A stretch of DNA of 64,000 bases, taken from Eutreptiella sp. 'Long Island Sound 2002' (Eukaryota > Euglenozoa > Euglenophyceae > Eutreptiales > Eutreptiaceae). The notes below the pieces were generated by a model that ran no database searches, had not been told where the DNA came from, and saw only the letters and a program-made list of their open reading frames with translations. The position numbers were made by a program, and so were the translations under genes. Below, one piece after another: positions 1 through 10,689 of this stretch (its first letter is position 1; each line of letters begins with the position of its first letter). The DNA is taken from the NCBI GenBank assembly GCA_964036045.1, contig OZ038382.1, forward strand, positions 108,212,578 to 108,276,577, read 5' to 3'.

Positions 1-59
1 CCCCTCCGAGATTCGGACCCTGATAGGGAGATATGGACACCGCCGATGACATTGGATTC

Positions 60-482
60 CAACCAGGCGCTGACTCATCCGGCATTGGGCCCGGACCCCC
101 GAGCGGAGGGCCCCAAGATGGTGGACTACGTGGGGAACCCCCAAGCGGAGGACCGCCTGGAGGACCGCCGTGAGGAGAATCACCTGGAGGACCACCAGGC
201 AGAGGGCCCCTAGACAGAGGACCCCCTCGAGGACCACCAGGCAGAGACCCACCCGATGAACTGCCGGGAGAGGACCTGCCCTAGAACATCTGGCGGTGAA
301 TCGTGTACCTCCAGGGGAAGATCCGAAACTTGGAGGGCGAGGGGCTGATCAACAAGATCGAGAGCAGCAAGAGTGCTGCCGTCGCCAAGGAGGCCAAGAA
401 GGAGGTGGACATTGCTAAGTTCCAGACCAAGAAGCTAAGCGGTGTGGTCAGCGGGTTGCAGAGGAGGTTGGACAGGTTGTAG
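60..482 (+). pseudogene. gag remnant of element A (Gly/Pro-rich plus coiled coil)
   Basis: A run of GGPPG-type repeats (about 90-270) is followed by a charged helical stretch (about 300-480) ending in LQRRLD. The same order, Gly/Pro-rich then coiled coil ending in LQQRLD, occurs in the gag of element C near 49100-48600. Several stops are present. The capsid and zinc-finger parts that follow in C are missing here because the sequence jumps to the protease end at about 490-500. Confidence 0.65.
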
Positions 483-498
483 GACCTGGTGAGTCGCG

Positions 499-971
499 GA
501 TATGATTTCATGATGGAGACGAACTCTGGAGTCCTCCCAGCTCAGGCCTCGATGAGCTATTACCAGGACCACCAAGTCGTGTGGCTATTATCACCAGAGC
601 GCCACGTGGAGTGCCAATAAATCCACCCCGAGTGCCATCAGCTTGAAGTAGCCGCACTCGGGACCGAGCCCGCAGGGCCCACGTACGAGGACTACGGCGT
701 TAACCCGGAAGTGGCAAACTCAGTGGCTGCTGATATCGGGGTATCCGATCCTGCTCTGGATGCGTTCTCCTCAGGAACATCCGCCCATCTTCGGGTGTGT
801 GAGAAGTACTGGAGCGCCCAGCAGTCTGCGTGGAAGAAGCACTGGGTTCCGCATCAAGGACTGATTGGGATCCATTGTCTCAGAGCAGACATTGCAAGGG
901 CGGTTGCGAAGATCCGCAAGGACAGTTCCAAGGCAGTGTTTGTCGTCCCTATGGGTTGTCCTGAGGAGTAA
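499..971 (+). pseudogene. protease C-terminus and pol linker of element A
   Basis: The frame begins at GYDFMMET, which follows the aspartic protease domain in element C, and runs on through a Trp/Cys-containing linker (SAHLRVCEKYW) to MGCPEE and a TAA stop at 969-971. The catalytic part of the protease is deleted. A TAA in the same place with the same flanking codons is present in element C at 45316-45318, so this stop predates the split of the two copies. A TAA near 617-619 also breaks the frame. Confidence 0.7.
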
Positions 972-986
972 AGCACTCGAGACTGG

Positions 987-2458
987 TTGGCATCGCTGGA
1001 CCACATGATTTTGAACAACGTCGTCCTACCGGCTGGAGAGAGACAGCCCATGCCACCCCAGAGATGGCCAACTGAATTCTACTATGTGGCTGGGGGCCTG
1101 GAACAGGCTGACGCCAGGGACTTCCTGTGTGTCAACCGCGTGATTGCGGAGCCTGGGAGGCAATGCTTCGCGGTCTCCCCCGATGACATTGGTGGATCGG
1201 AGGACCTCCTCTCTGATGAGGAGATGGATCTGATTCAGGGGTACATGGATCGACCCTGTCATGACCGGGTAACCCAGCGAGAGGGGAAAGTCCAGGACAA
1301 AGCCTGGTGGGAAGTGGACGCCATCATCTCTGGTTCCTACAATGGGAATATCTTCGCAAGGAGGGTACTGGAGGACACCTCCAGCCAAGACAAGCCAATC
1401 GACGGTAACCCACCCACCTATTGTGATCTGTTCCGCGGCAAGGCCCGAGATGGGCCAATGGGCCACTTTGGGAAACCCCCAGAGCCGAAAACGAGTGGGG
1501 TCGCCACCCCTCAAGTAACCTGAGTGGTCCAGCTGCCCGGCAAAGCCAAGGCGGAGTCCGATGAGTGCCCGAAGCCCAGGCATTGGGGGCCAGGCTGAAG
1601 CAGAAGTATGGTGACGTATTCTTCAGTGGAAAGCCCGTGTTCCCACCGCCGCTGCGTGGACCATATGCCGAGCCCAAAGTACCACTGAAGCCAGACCTCC
1701 GTGTGTACCGACACCAGGAGTGCCCCCTCAGGGGCGAGAGGGAAGAGGCCATGGAGAAGATTCTCAGGGAGTTCGTCGACAGAGGTTGGTTGAAGCACTG
1801 TCACTCCGAGTGGGCCTCTTCCTGCTTCGTCGTCTCCAAGAAGGTGGCCGGGCAGTGGCGGCTTGTGGTCGACTACCGGGGCCTGAATGCCCAAACGCAG
1901 CATGACAGCTCTACGCTGCCCCTCATTGGGGAGATGCTGCAGAAGCAATTTCGGCGGAAGATCTTCATGGTGATTGACCTGAAACATGGTTATCACGAGA
2001 TGCCTCTCGCCGATGAGTCCCGTGCCTGCACAGCCATGGGCACCCCACTTTGACCCCTTCAGTGGAAGGTGACGCCCATTGGCATCACCAACGGCAATGT
2101 GGCTTTCTAGAGGATGCTGGGGAACCTGCTCGAGCCGGTGCGTGAATGTGCCGACCTCTTTGTGGACGACGTGATCATTACTTCAGGGGACCCCAGCATG
2201 AGCTACGAGGAGCTGCTGAAGGCACATGAGAGGGACGTCAGCAGAGTGCTGGACCTGCAGGTTTGGCACAGACTGACGGGCAGCAGTGACAAGGCCACTA
2301 TCGTGGTAAGAGAAGTGGTCTTCACCGGCCATGTAGTTGGCAATGGGCAGCTGAAGCCCAAACCTGGAAAGGTAGCAGCAATTGAGCACTGGGAGAAGCC
2401 CAAGACGGTGTCCGAGCTGCTGGCATACCTGGGGTTCTTCAACTACTACTCAGGGTAA
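987..2458 (+). pseudogene. reverse transcriptase of element A (decayed)
   Basis: Ty3-type reverse transcriptase. Seen in order: an N-terminal extension, EWASSCFVVSKK near 1810, the VIDLKHGYH palm motif near 1975, and the catalytic FVDD near 2160. Alignment by eye to element C gives the causes of the breaks: Ser to TGA near 1522, Gly to TGA near 2053, probably Gln to TAG near 2109 and Tyr to TAA near 2456. Frame changes lie near 1550 and 2055. It would have copied genomic RNA into cDNA in cytoplasmic particles; it cannot be functional now. Confidence 0.85.
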
Positions 2459-3319
2459 ATCAAGATGTATGCCGAGCATGCAGCCCCCATAACCGCCATG
2501 CTCAAGGGCAACCGAGAGGAGACCAAGAAGAGGTCCAAGAATGATCTGGTCTGGAATGATGAGCCCGACCGTTATTTTGAGGTGATGAAGCAGGCGGTGC
2601 TATCGGCAGTGGGTCTGCACCTCTAGGGTCCGGACCGAGAGTACTTCCTGCGCACAGACGCCTCCAGCTACGCCATCGCCGCGGTGTTGGAGCAAGTTCT
2701 GGATGATGGGAGGCACGTGCCTGTAGCCTCCTGGAGCCAAGTCTTGGCGGAAGGCCGGAGACGAACATGGACGCCCCGTGAGAAGGAGGCGTATGCCATT
2801 GTCATCGCTCTCAGGAAGCGGGCCGGGTACATAGCCCTGCATCTCGTAACGGTCTGCACAGGGCATCAGAGTCTGCAGTCGTGGCACAGGGAGCACGTGG
2901 ACACCCCCTCAGGACCAGCCTTCTGGGGAGCCAGATGGCACCAGAACTTGGCCAAGTTCGACCATACGGTGGTCTACATTCCAGGAAAGGACAATACCGT
3001 GGCGGACTGTCTCAGCAGGTGGGCCTATCCAGCCAGCACGGGCATGACGGACGTCTCTGCCCATGGCAATGAGGCTGAGACCGCTGAGGCCAAGAAGATG
3101 ATTGATATTGAGCACATGATGGAGGAGAATGGTGTCAAATGCTTCGTCGTCATGGCCGCAGATGCTCGGCTTGGAAGAAGGCTGGGCAGAGCGGTCAGAG
3201 TACTCGCCCCTGAGGGTGCTGAGTCTGACAAGCACCTCTTCCCTGAGTCTTGTCTCCAGGATGACTGGACGGACGACTATGCCAAGTTTGAAGCCTTTGA
3301 GTCCAAGTATCGGCTCTGA
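2459..3319 (+). pseudogene. RNase H and connection region of element A
   Basis: RNase H of the Ty3 type: TDAS near 2655 (first Asp), REKEAYA near 2780 (Glu), then CTGHQSLQSW where element C has CTDHQSLQSW, so the third catalytic Asp is changed to Gly, and VADCLSRW near 3002 (last Asp). The tail leads into an acidic linker found in the same position in C. A TAG near 2623 separates it from the reverse transcriptase. The domain would remove the RNA strand of the RNA:DNA hybrid. Confidence 0.8.
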
Positions 3320-3419
3320 CTGACCCTGACGACGGGCAATGATGGCCAAAAGGGCTCACCGAGGAAGATGGCAAGGTCTGGAGGGAAGGGTAGGTTGCTA
3401 GTACCGGACTCCTGGATGC

Positions 3420-4140
3420 TTGAGCTTTGCGAGGCTTGGCATCACCACATAGTGCAGCCAGGATTCAAGAAGCAAGCCCTAGCCATGCAGCGCCGTTTCG
3501 AAATAAATGAGATTGGTCTCTAAAATGCCATCAAGCAGGTCAAGAAGAATAGTTCGGTCTGCCAGGCCTGCACCCCTGACAATCGGAATGTCAAGGGGGA
3601 AGCCCAATGGACGCCAATTCCTGACGGGCTCATGGAGAGCATGGCCATGGATGTCTTCTTCATGCCTGAAGTGCATATTGCAAAGGAAGTTTTGGATTGT
3701 GTGGTCCTGTGTGTGAACCGACACAGCGGCGACATTGTGGCCGTCCCGGCGGGCAAAAAGGGGTTGCGAGCCAAGGGAGTGGCAGTCATGATGATTCGTC
3801 ATTGGCTGAGCGTCTTCGGCGTCCTCTGCACCATTTGCAGCGACTGTGGACCCCAGTACACTGGCGGCTGGTTCAAGGCCATGTGTTCCCTCATGGGAAC
3901 TCATCATGCCAAGAGGTTTGACTATCTCGGCCAGTCGACTGGCCGAGCTGAATCTGCAGGAAGGCAGCTGCTCGAGAAGCTACGCAAGATCCCCCTCCCT
4001 AACAAGCGCCCCAACTGGTTTAAGGCGATCTGACCGGTTGTCAAGGCCAATCATTACACCCCCAAACCGGGTCGCTTGTCGCCTCACCAGGTTCTTTTCG
4101 GCAGGGACCCCACCGGTCAGGGACTACTTTGTCGGGTGAT
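3420..4140 (+). pseudogene. integrase of element A
   Basis: The zinc-binding HHCC region is visible at about 3438-3575 (WHHHIVQPGFKKQ then SVCQAC), with one stop in it. The catalytic core at 3632-4033 keeps its three acidic residues: Asp in AMDVFFMPE, Asp in CSDCGPQYTGG and Glu in TGRAESAG. Family SDRGPQ has become SDCGPQ. It ends at a TGA near 4031. Integrase joins element cDNA to the chromosome. Confidence 0.8.
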
Positions 4141-4209
4141 GGCATGGCAAGGGATGCCAAGGAGTTCTTTTGACGGCAGGAGACTACGGCGCGGGAGATT
4201 GGCCAGCAG

Positions 4210-4534
4210 GTTGGAAAGGAGCACACTATGAGAGCCAAGGCCGCCCCGAAGTCCGCAGCGCATGAGTTCAGGGTGGGTGACCCGGTGTGGGTACTGAGAC
4301 CCCGGGCTATGGGCACTCACCGCACCAAAAGCTGGTTCACACCTGGAGACGTAGTCCGCAGGATTGGTGGAGACACCTACCGCATCAAGGTGGGCCCGGG
4401 ACAGTTCAGGGAGCGACATGAAAGTCAACTCCGTCCCCATGAGCCCGATGTCGGTGTGAACATGTGTCCCGGGAGTACAGCGCCCATGGGGCCGACTGGA
4501 ACAATGACTATGCTGAGCAGGACGACTACACCGT
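4210..4534 (+). pseudogene. integrase C-terminus and start of chromodomain, element A
   Basis: The frame has FRVGDPVWVLRPRAMGTHR followed by GDVVRRIGGDTYRIKVG, the basic SH3-like C-terminal domain of chromovirus integrases, then the acidic NDYAEQDDYTV stretch that opens the chromodomain in element C (41606-42004). Reading stops where Tn1 enters at 4535; the missing remainder resumes at 10890. A frame slip lies just before the acidic stretch. Confidence 0.8.
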
Positions 4535-4564
4535 CTTAGGCAGCTCAAGTTGCATGGTCAAAAT
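4535..4564 (+). repeat. Tn1 left terminal inverted repeat
   Basis: It starts CTTAGGCAGCTCAAGTTGC and matches the reverse complement of 10855-10884 at all but two or three positions. The flanking ACCGT at 4530-4534 is the left target-site copy. Confidence 0.85.
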
Positions 4565-4844
4565 GCGCCCAAAACTGCCTCTCCACGGCACTGCGAAAAA
4601 AAAGTCCTTTTGGGGGGGACCTAAAACACAAGAACCAAAATTCCTGTGAAAAGCAATTCACTGGTCCATTTGCCTTTATTTTCAACAAAACCGACTGCCC
4701 GGGAAAATGACCACGACTTTTTGTTTCCTATACCACTTATGCTTTGCAAAAAAAACACCCATGAGCTTTCAATCTTTTGAAAAACCAGTTTTCGAAAACC
4801 ATGTTGCACGCTGTACGACAAGAAGCATTTTTTGGCATGCCTTC

Positions 4845-4866
4845 TTTGCGCGAGGCCTCGCGCAAA
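4845..4866. repeat. Tn1 palindrome copy 1
   Basis: A 22-bp perfect palindrome with core TGCGCGAGGCCTCGCGCA, in the spacer downstream of gene B. Confidence 0.9.
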
Positions 4867-4954
4867 CACCAACACAACAGCGCAATAAAATGCATCACAG
4901 GAAAATAATGCCGCACAAGGTGACAGCATAAATGTCGTCGAAGAGGAATGCATA

Positions 4955-4970
4955 GCGCGAGCCCTCGCCC
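4955..4970. repeat. Tn1 palindrome copy 2 (degenerate)
   Basis: GCGCGAGCCCTCGCCC, two mismatches to the core, just downstream of the gene B stop codon. Confidence 0.7.
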
Positions 4971-5806
4971 ATAATATAGAAGAACAAGCGTAGAAATTAC
5001 TTTTTCTTCGGAACAGTTTGCATCTTAGAACCCAATGCCTTAGCAACGGACGTCTTACCCTTAGGGGGTCGCTTTGCGGGCTCGCTTCTTGGTTGGGACT
5101 GACGGGCTGGCTGCTTGAATGGAGCCCGGGCCCCGTTTTCCTCGGACCTCGGCTTCGCTGCCACTTTCTTCGCTGCCTTGCCCTGGGAGACCTGCGCTTC
5201 TTCCTCCTCTTCTTCCTCGCTCTCCTCCTCTTCATCCCCATCGCTCTCGTCGGATTCTGCACCGGTAACCGACTTCGCTGCCTGAGGCTCCGAGGCAGTC
5301 TTCTTCTTCTTGGGGGCTCGTTCCCCACCAGTAGACCTTCGCTTTGCAGGGGCCAGTGCTTCTGCAGCTTGACCTTTCTCAACAGTCTCTTCCTCCTTCA
5401 GCGACAACGCATCAGAACCGACCTTGTCATCGCGAACCCAAAGGGGAATACCACGGTTTGACCAGTTGGCCTGCTGGTCCCAATCACCAGACGCGTCCAG
5501 TTTCGACCCTTGTGTCAAGACGTGGTTGAACTGAGTCTGCACTCTGTTGACCCAATCAGAGAGATTGTCGGAGGTAACACCAAGAAGGTATATGCGAGAA
5601 TCCGGCTCGATGGACGCGATCTTGCACACCAGATCCGGCTGATGATCAATGAACACAAACGCAGGCTTGAAGCTCTTATCCTGCTTCAGGTAAAAGAGGT
5701 GAGTGTCAAAATACCACATAACCGTCGTTATTGGAAGGTGACCGCCAAATTGAACAGGATCCATCTCCTCTACTTGGGTAGGTCCAAACGTCAGATAATT
5801 CGGAAT

Positions 5807-5873
5807 CTGCAATAAGGGAGAAGTTATTGCACGAGGCCTCGCGCAAAGAGCGGACGTAATGAGGGAATTATAC
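5807..5873 (-). other. Tn1 gene B intron 4 (67 bp) with palindrome
   Basis: Donor GTATAA, acceptor TTATTGCAG, both in phase 0; a palindrome copy with one mismatch lies at 5827-5846. Confidence 0.6.
5827..5846. repeat. Tn1 palindrome copy 3
   Basis: Inside gene B intron 4; one mismatch in the left arm (TGCACGAGG). Confidence 0.85.
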
Positions 5874-6574
5874 CTTTCTCGACCAGCTATCCGGTGACGA
5901 AATCAGCAATCAGCGAACGTCAACTGTTGTAGGATCCCCTGCAGGCTTCGGTTTGACTGGCCAACTGAAGATGGGAACAAGCAACATGATAGCCATGCGC
6001 GGCGCGTTGAAATCATCGTTGAGACGCCTATCTGTTTCTGTCTCCAGCACGTTGAACATGTTGTCAACAACAGTTTGAGAGCCGCAGATAAGAGTATCCG
6101 CACACGCCATCTCTTCATACAGCCAGGCTGGGCACATCATCTCAGGAGCAAGATGTTCAAATATGTCGCCGTTGATGACAATCAGGTTCTTGTCAATCTC
6201 AATAAACCGCCTCGGGGGATTGTGGGCCAACGCTGCAATTCGGGTCACCTTAATTGTGATAGTTTGACTTGACAGTAATGGATCCTGCTGTTCCACTGTC
6301 TTGAAGTCACCAGTAACGCCAGCAGCTGGGGGGACCAAACGGCTCTTGGTAGGCTCTTGACCCAGGAGTTTTTGGACATTGAGGATTTTCAGGGAGGCGG
6401 GTTTGCCTTTCTCTGCCACCTGCCACAGTGGTGCGCGAATCATGGATTTCCATGCCGGCCATGGACCGCGACTTCTGCCTTCAGGTTCCCGCCAATAGCC
6501 CCATGTACCAAGAGTCACCTTCAGGGCAGGCCTTCCAAGTGCAGCAACCTCTTTGCGGGTCCGCATGTCTTTGG

Positions 6575-6648
6575 CTAAAGAACAGAAAGGGAGAGAGTGC
6601 GGCGCACCAATGGAGAAACGGAACCCACGTCGTGTCGATGGTACACAC
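6575..6648 (-). other. Tn1 gene B intron 3 (74 bp), no clear palindrome
   Basis: Donor GTGTGT, acceptor TTCTTTAG, chosen because it is the only nearby GT that gives the splice phase needed by exon 4. It holds only a weak GTGCG-CC-GCAC hairpin that could be a decayed palindrome. Confidence 0.4.
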
Positions 6649-6946
6649 CCTTCTCAGGTCAAACGTACTGGCCGTTGTGCGGGTGGTCCAGATGCATTGA
6701 GACCCACTGGTCAAGGATGATGTCGTCAATCGAATTCAGCAAGGATTTAAGGGTTGTTTTTTCTTCCTGCATCACTTCTGCCACTTTCTTGTAGAACTCC
6801 GGCAACAGGATCCCGTCCAGGTTCTTCAGCGCGTTCTTCGTGACTTTCTCCCCTTTGTCGTGGAACTTCTGCAGACGTTTCACAGCTTCCGGACCAGCAT
6901 AGTAGGCAAACCTCATAAAATCTTTCCACAATTTATACGTTTTGTC

Positions 6947-7017
6947 CTGGACGTGACAACATTATGCGCGAGGCCTCGCGCAACGAACAGCATCGAAACA
7001 ACGATTAATGAACATAC
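6947..7017 (-). other. Tn1 gene B intron 2 (71 bp) with palindrome
   Basis: Donor GTATGT, acceptor CGTCCAG; a perfect palindrome copy at 6965-6982 occupies about a quarter of the intron. Confidence 0.6.
6965..6982. repeat. Tn1 palindrome copy 4
   Basis: Inside gene B intron 2; perfect 18-bp core. Confidence 0.9.
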
Positions 7018-7369
7018 CAATTGACCAGGCTGCTTCAGTTCAGCGGGGCACTCATCTGCACAGCATCCACAATGGTGATCTTGAGATTGCTGTACGTGTC
7101 AGCCAGGCCTCGCCGCCGCTGATCTTCAACACATCGAATGAGGTTATCTGCTGCCTCATACAGCGGTATTGTCTCAACATCTTGTGCGCTTCCTTGTGCT
7201 TGTCCCGCCAGCTTTGCATGGAAGGCCCACGGTGTTGTAGGCTTCAGAATGTCGGCGATGCATGTAGTATGCCACTGCTGCAGATCCAGACACGCTGTGC
7301 GTCGCTTCTCCCGAATGTTCGCAATCGCTTCCACGCTGTGCTGTCAAGATACACACCAATAATCGCCAT

Positions 7370-7442
7370 CTGCAAATATGAGACACGTCTATGCGCGAGG
7401 GCTCGCGCAACGAGAAGAGCGAACAGTCGGTTGGCAACATAC
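7370..7442 (-). other. Tn1 gene B intron 1 (73 bp) with palindrome
   Basis: Donor GTATGT, acceptor TTTGCAG; the Tn1 palindrome (7392-7409) sits near the centre. Splicing keeps the downstream helical exon in frame. Confidence 0.6.
7392..7409. repeat. Tn1 palindrome copy 5
   Basis: Inside gene B intron 1; one central mismatch (GAGGGCTC). Confidence 0.85.
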
Positions 7443-7933
7443 TATTATCTTCCCAGAGAAAGATGTGTAATGGGCCTGTTGGCGGTGCTGCTTCGAGTGA
7501 CTCAATACGCTTCTGCAGTAACTTCGTATCTTTTCGTCTAATCTGCCCCTTTTTCTTCTCCTGGTTGATTCTCACGTTGTCCAGCTCAACCTCCACCTGC
7601 CTCTCATCCGGCTTCAGGTGGTGCTCGATGTCAGTACCCAAGGTTAAGCCAGGATCTGGTGTTTCCTTCTTCTTACGCCCCTTCTTTGGTGTTCCAGCCT
7701 CCGATCCTGAGGTCCCAGGGTCATAGTCGGTATCTTCTCGTTCCTCGGCTGTTTTTTTGGCGGGGCTTGCCATTCTGCAATAAGGAGAAAGCCTGTATTG
7801 AAGGAAACATAACATTGAAAAGGGTTGAAATCGTCGTCGATAATGCATATGTGAGGCGCTTTTAGCGAATACGAGTACAGTATGGTTGAGAATGCCAAAC
7901 TGAAGGGGCTCGGCACTGTTTTTGACTGTTAAC

Positions 7934-7955
7934 CTTGCGCGAGGCCTCGCGCAAG
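7934..7955. repeat. Tn1 palindrome copy 6
   Basis: Perfect 22-bp palindrome in the spacer between genes A and B. Confidence 0.9.
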
Positions 7956-7990
7956 AGAGGGGGTGTACTAACCTGTTGTTTCATGCTGTT

Positions 7991-8008
7991 TGCGCGAGGC
8001 CTCGCACA
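7991..8008. repeat. Tn1 palindrome copy 7, abuts gene A stop
   Basis: Directly follows the gene A stop codon on the minus strand, one mismatch. In RNA it would form a hairpin at the start of the 3' untranslated region. Confidence 0.85.
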
Positions 8009-10030
8009 TCACTGCATGTTCTCCAATCTTCTTCGAACGTTTCGCAGCGTGTCGACCTCTCTCTGTTCCTCCAAAACACTGCGTTGGGGGATCAGCTCCG
8101 ACAGTTTTCGCTTAAAACCAGCCTTAAGCGGCCCCTGCTGCGTTAGCACCAACAACTCAGACACAAGGACTTGTTTGTAGTGGTTAGAACGCTTTGGACT
8201 TAGAAGAGACGGTGGAAAGTTAGGTACACCCCTGCGCGGCAAATGCGCCTGAATTGTAAAAGTAGGCTCAGCACACCACCTAGCCCAGGGCACATATACA
8301 CGCTCTGCGTTCAAGTAAGCAGTTAACCGCTGACGCACGGAATTGACAAAGGAATTGGACATTTTGCAGACGTTCACCCTGTGACCTTCTTTGCGGATGG
8401 TGATGAGATGATACAGATCGTCAACATCTTCAATGGTTACTGCACCTCTGTTTTGGCCCTTCTTTGTCACAAGGCTGGAAAGCAGACTTTCACAAAACTG
8501 CTCGGCAAAAGCCTGTCCAGGCATGGCTGTGTGCCATGCAGTGTGGCACAATAGCGCAGTTGCAACAGTGCGTTCGTATTTTAAAAGTGTGTTTCCCATG
8601 TTGAAACGGTCTAACAGACACATAACAATCTGCAATCCCTCGGAAGCAAAAACACCCGTGTTGGCCGTCTCCCCGGCCCAGTTGCACTGTCCAACGAGGT
8701 GACCTAGGTATAGTAGCATAGGACAGTATTGTGTTAACAGAACCTGTATGGCCTTACACACAGCGTAACGGAGGCGTCCTCGCCGACTTCCAGGACGTGC
8801 CAGCCCAAGGGAATGACATTTTCTGTTAAGGCGCCGTATGTGGGGGCCCATACCCAACAGCAGTGCGCCAACAGTTATCTCCATTGTCATCAGCTTGGGA
8901 AAACAGGGGACTGTGTCACCGCTGCGCAACAAACCTTTACGGAAGAAAGTCATGATCGGCCAAAATGAGCAAGATGTTTGTGTAACGCAAAACTTGTACG
9001 CGTGCCAGAAACCATACAATATAGGGTGTGACCGCAAGAAAAGCCGGACATTCCGACCCGTTGTTTTTTCACCGTACATCATCTTACAAATGTGGTAATG
9101 GATGTTCTCATCACATAAAACAGGCACAACTGGTCGACTGTACTGCGCCAAGTCCCTAGTGAATTGCAATAGATTAAGCAGCGAGACGTTGCCGCTCACC
9201 TTTTTTTGGAATAGACAAAGGGGTCGCCAATGTGGTCTCTTGGCGGGTACAGGGCGAATAATGTCAAGCAACGCCCTAATGTTTCGAACAACAGGTCGCG
9301 TGCTTGCAAATCCTAGATCACACAGGATACGTGCAAATGTTCCCTCGGTGTTCCCCAGCATGCGTGCAACAACAGGAACACGCCGTTCAAGCTCTTCCAG
9401 GCTAGGATGACCATGCCAGTAGCGCGGTGCATCCTTCAGTAGCAACACAGCCAAGGCTGTTGCGTTCAGGCTTTTGTCGTTCTTGTCAGGATTTGTGGCA
9501 AACTGTTTGTTGTACCCGTTGTCCATCCACAACACAATTCACTGTTGGTGTATTTTGTTCCATGTAGTCTGTAACCTGACTGCGGCCTTCTCCGTCAGCG
9601 ACGGTGCGCTGTATCGCGCCAGACCTGACCTTGCTAAAATGCGACGCTGCGCCCTACTTCCCTCTACCGCAACAACTGACTTTGGTTTTCCCTGGTATGG
9701 AACTGCGTGGTGGCGCATCAAGAAATAAAGGCGCCAGTCCTCCTCTATCAAAACACCAACCCATCTCTTGACTTCTGCCGCAATCGCCTTTACAACGCTG
9801 CAACGCGTCAGTTCATTTTTGCGCAGACGCAGAAAAAACACAAACAACAATCGCGCGCCCTCGTCCCCCTGTTTTAGCCCTTCCCACAGTTCTTCTGCCG
9901 TGTGGTACGGCGGTTTCTCTGAGCAGACAGTGCGGAAAACTGCAGATGCTGCGGCCACTGTCTTCTCAAGCTCCACCTCTTTTTGCAGTGGCATTGTTGC
10001 TGTGAAGAATAATTGGGTACCTGTATCCAT
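8009..10030 (-). pseudogene. Tn1 gene A, candidate transposase
   Basis: One minus-strand frame of about 673 codons from the ATG at 10030 to the stop at 8009-8011, broken only by an in-frame TGA near 9540 (IHQQ, stop, IVLWMDNGYNK). The first 163 residues are helical and charged. The rest has a VLWMDNGYN motif right after the stop, several His/Cys/Trp positions (YWHGHP, HYHICKMMYG) and a basic C-terminus. I do not recognise the family. Its position as the longest gene of a terminal-inverted-repeat element makes transposase the likely role, but I could not place a DDE triad. A Tn1 palindrome begins immediately past the stop codon. The stop is a CGA-to-TGA type change if the residue was Arg. Confidence 0.55.
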
Positions 10031-10381
10031 GTAAAGATCGCTGTTTGAAAAACTTTCTTGCTTTGAAACATCAACCTGTCACACAGTTTTCGCGCAATCA
10101 ATTTTTTCGTGATTCGCTTGTCGCATGCACCATTTTCGGGTTAACTGTAACTGTCTGGTGATCCCACATTTGACTAGTTAATCCTGATTGCGGTAGCCAG
10201 TTGCGGCGCGCTACCATCGCTGTTGGGCAGTGAAGCCAGCGGTGACCACAGTATGAAAACTGGAGATGCCGGCGGGACCTGTGTGGCCGACCATGCAGCA
10301 GCGCCGCATCAAGGGAATGCACATGCTGTGTAGTTGGTGGATCTGTTCCATTTTCGGTTTCTATGAGCGCTTATGAGATCC

Positions 10382-10403
10382 ATTGCGCGAGGCCTCGCGC
10401 AAT
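10382..10403. repeat. Tn1 palindrome copy 8
   Basis: Perfect 22-bp palindrome in the region upstream of gene A. Confidence 0.9.
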
Positions 10404-10441
10404 GATCACCGAAACTTTAATGTTTCTCTTGCGCCGTTCCA

Positions 10442-10459
10442 TGCGCGAGGCCTCGCGCT
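10442..10459. repeat. Tn1 palindrome copy 9
   Basis: Upstream of gene A, about 60 bp from copy 8; core intact except the last base. Confidence 0.85.
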
Positions 10460-10667
10460 TGAAACTGCAGTTTGTTCCGGAACATTTATACTTTTCAAGA
10501 TTCTTGGGTACACAATTGTTGAAGTTTATTCGTTAATAGATCCATCTCTATCACGCAATCCTGATAATGGTACTAAGTTACGTGTATAAATACGACAGAG
10601 TTCCGTTTTTCGAAAACCTGCCTAATGCGTCGTGCTGTAGTACATTAATCTGACACAAATGGACGTC

Positions 10668-10689
10668 TTTGCGCGAGGCCTCAGGCAAA
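10668..10689. repeat. Tn1 palindrome copy 10
   Basis: Subterminal, about 165 bp inside the right inverted repeat; a mismatch in the right arm (CTCAGGCA). Confidence 0.8.

Larger units (their letters stand above)
4997..7773 (-). pseudogene. Tn1 gene B, five-exon charged protein (~830 aa)
   Basis: Proposed exons on the minus strand: 7773-7443, 7369-7018, 6946-6649, 6574-5874 and 5806-4997, with GT-AG introns of 67-74 bp. Splice phases agree at every junction provided exon 2 has lost one base. The start is the ATG opening MASPAKKTAEERE. The protein has a Lys/Glu-rich N-terminus, helical middle exons (KDFMRFAYYAGPEAVKRL; SLLNSIDDIILDQWVSMHL), a folded-looking segment (TTVMWYFDTHLFYLKQ; IYLLGVTSDNLSDWVNRVQ) and a C-terminal tail with an acidic run near 5215 and basic, nuclear-type clusters ending VPKKK. 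No family recognised. In-frame stops at 7344-7346, about 6657-6659 and 5910-5912 are all TGA. It may be an accessory DNA-binding or transposase-partner protein. Confidence 0.55.

Noticed and set aside
1026-1752. Long minus-strand frames opposite the reverse transcriptase of A
   Set aside because: They mirror the GC-rich plus-strand coding frame, which has the conserved motifs; the minus products have none.
9474-10034. Plus-strand frames opposite Tn1 gene A
   Set aside because: Shadow frames; the minus strand has a single frame of about 670 codons with only one stop.
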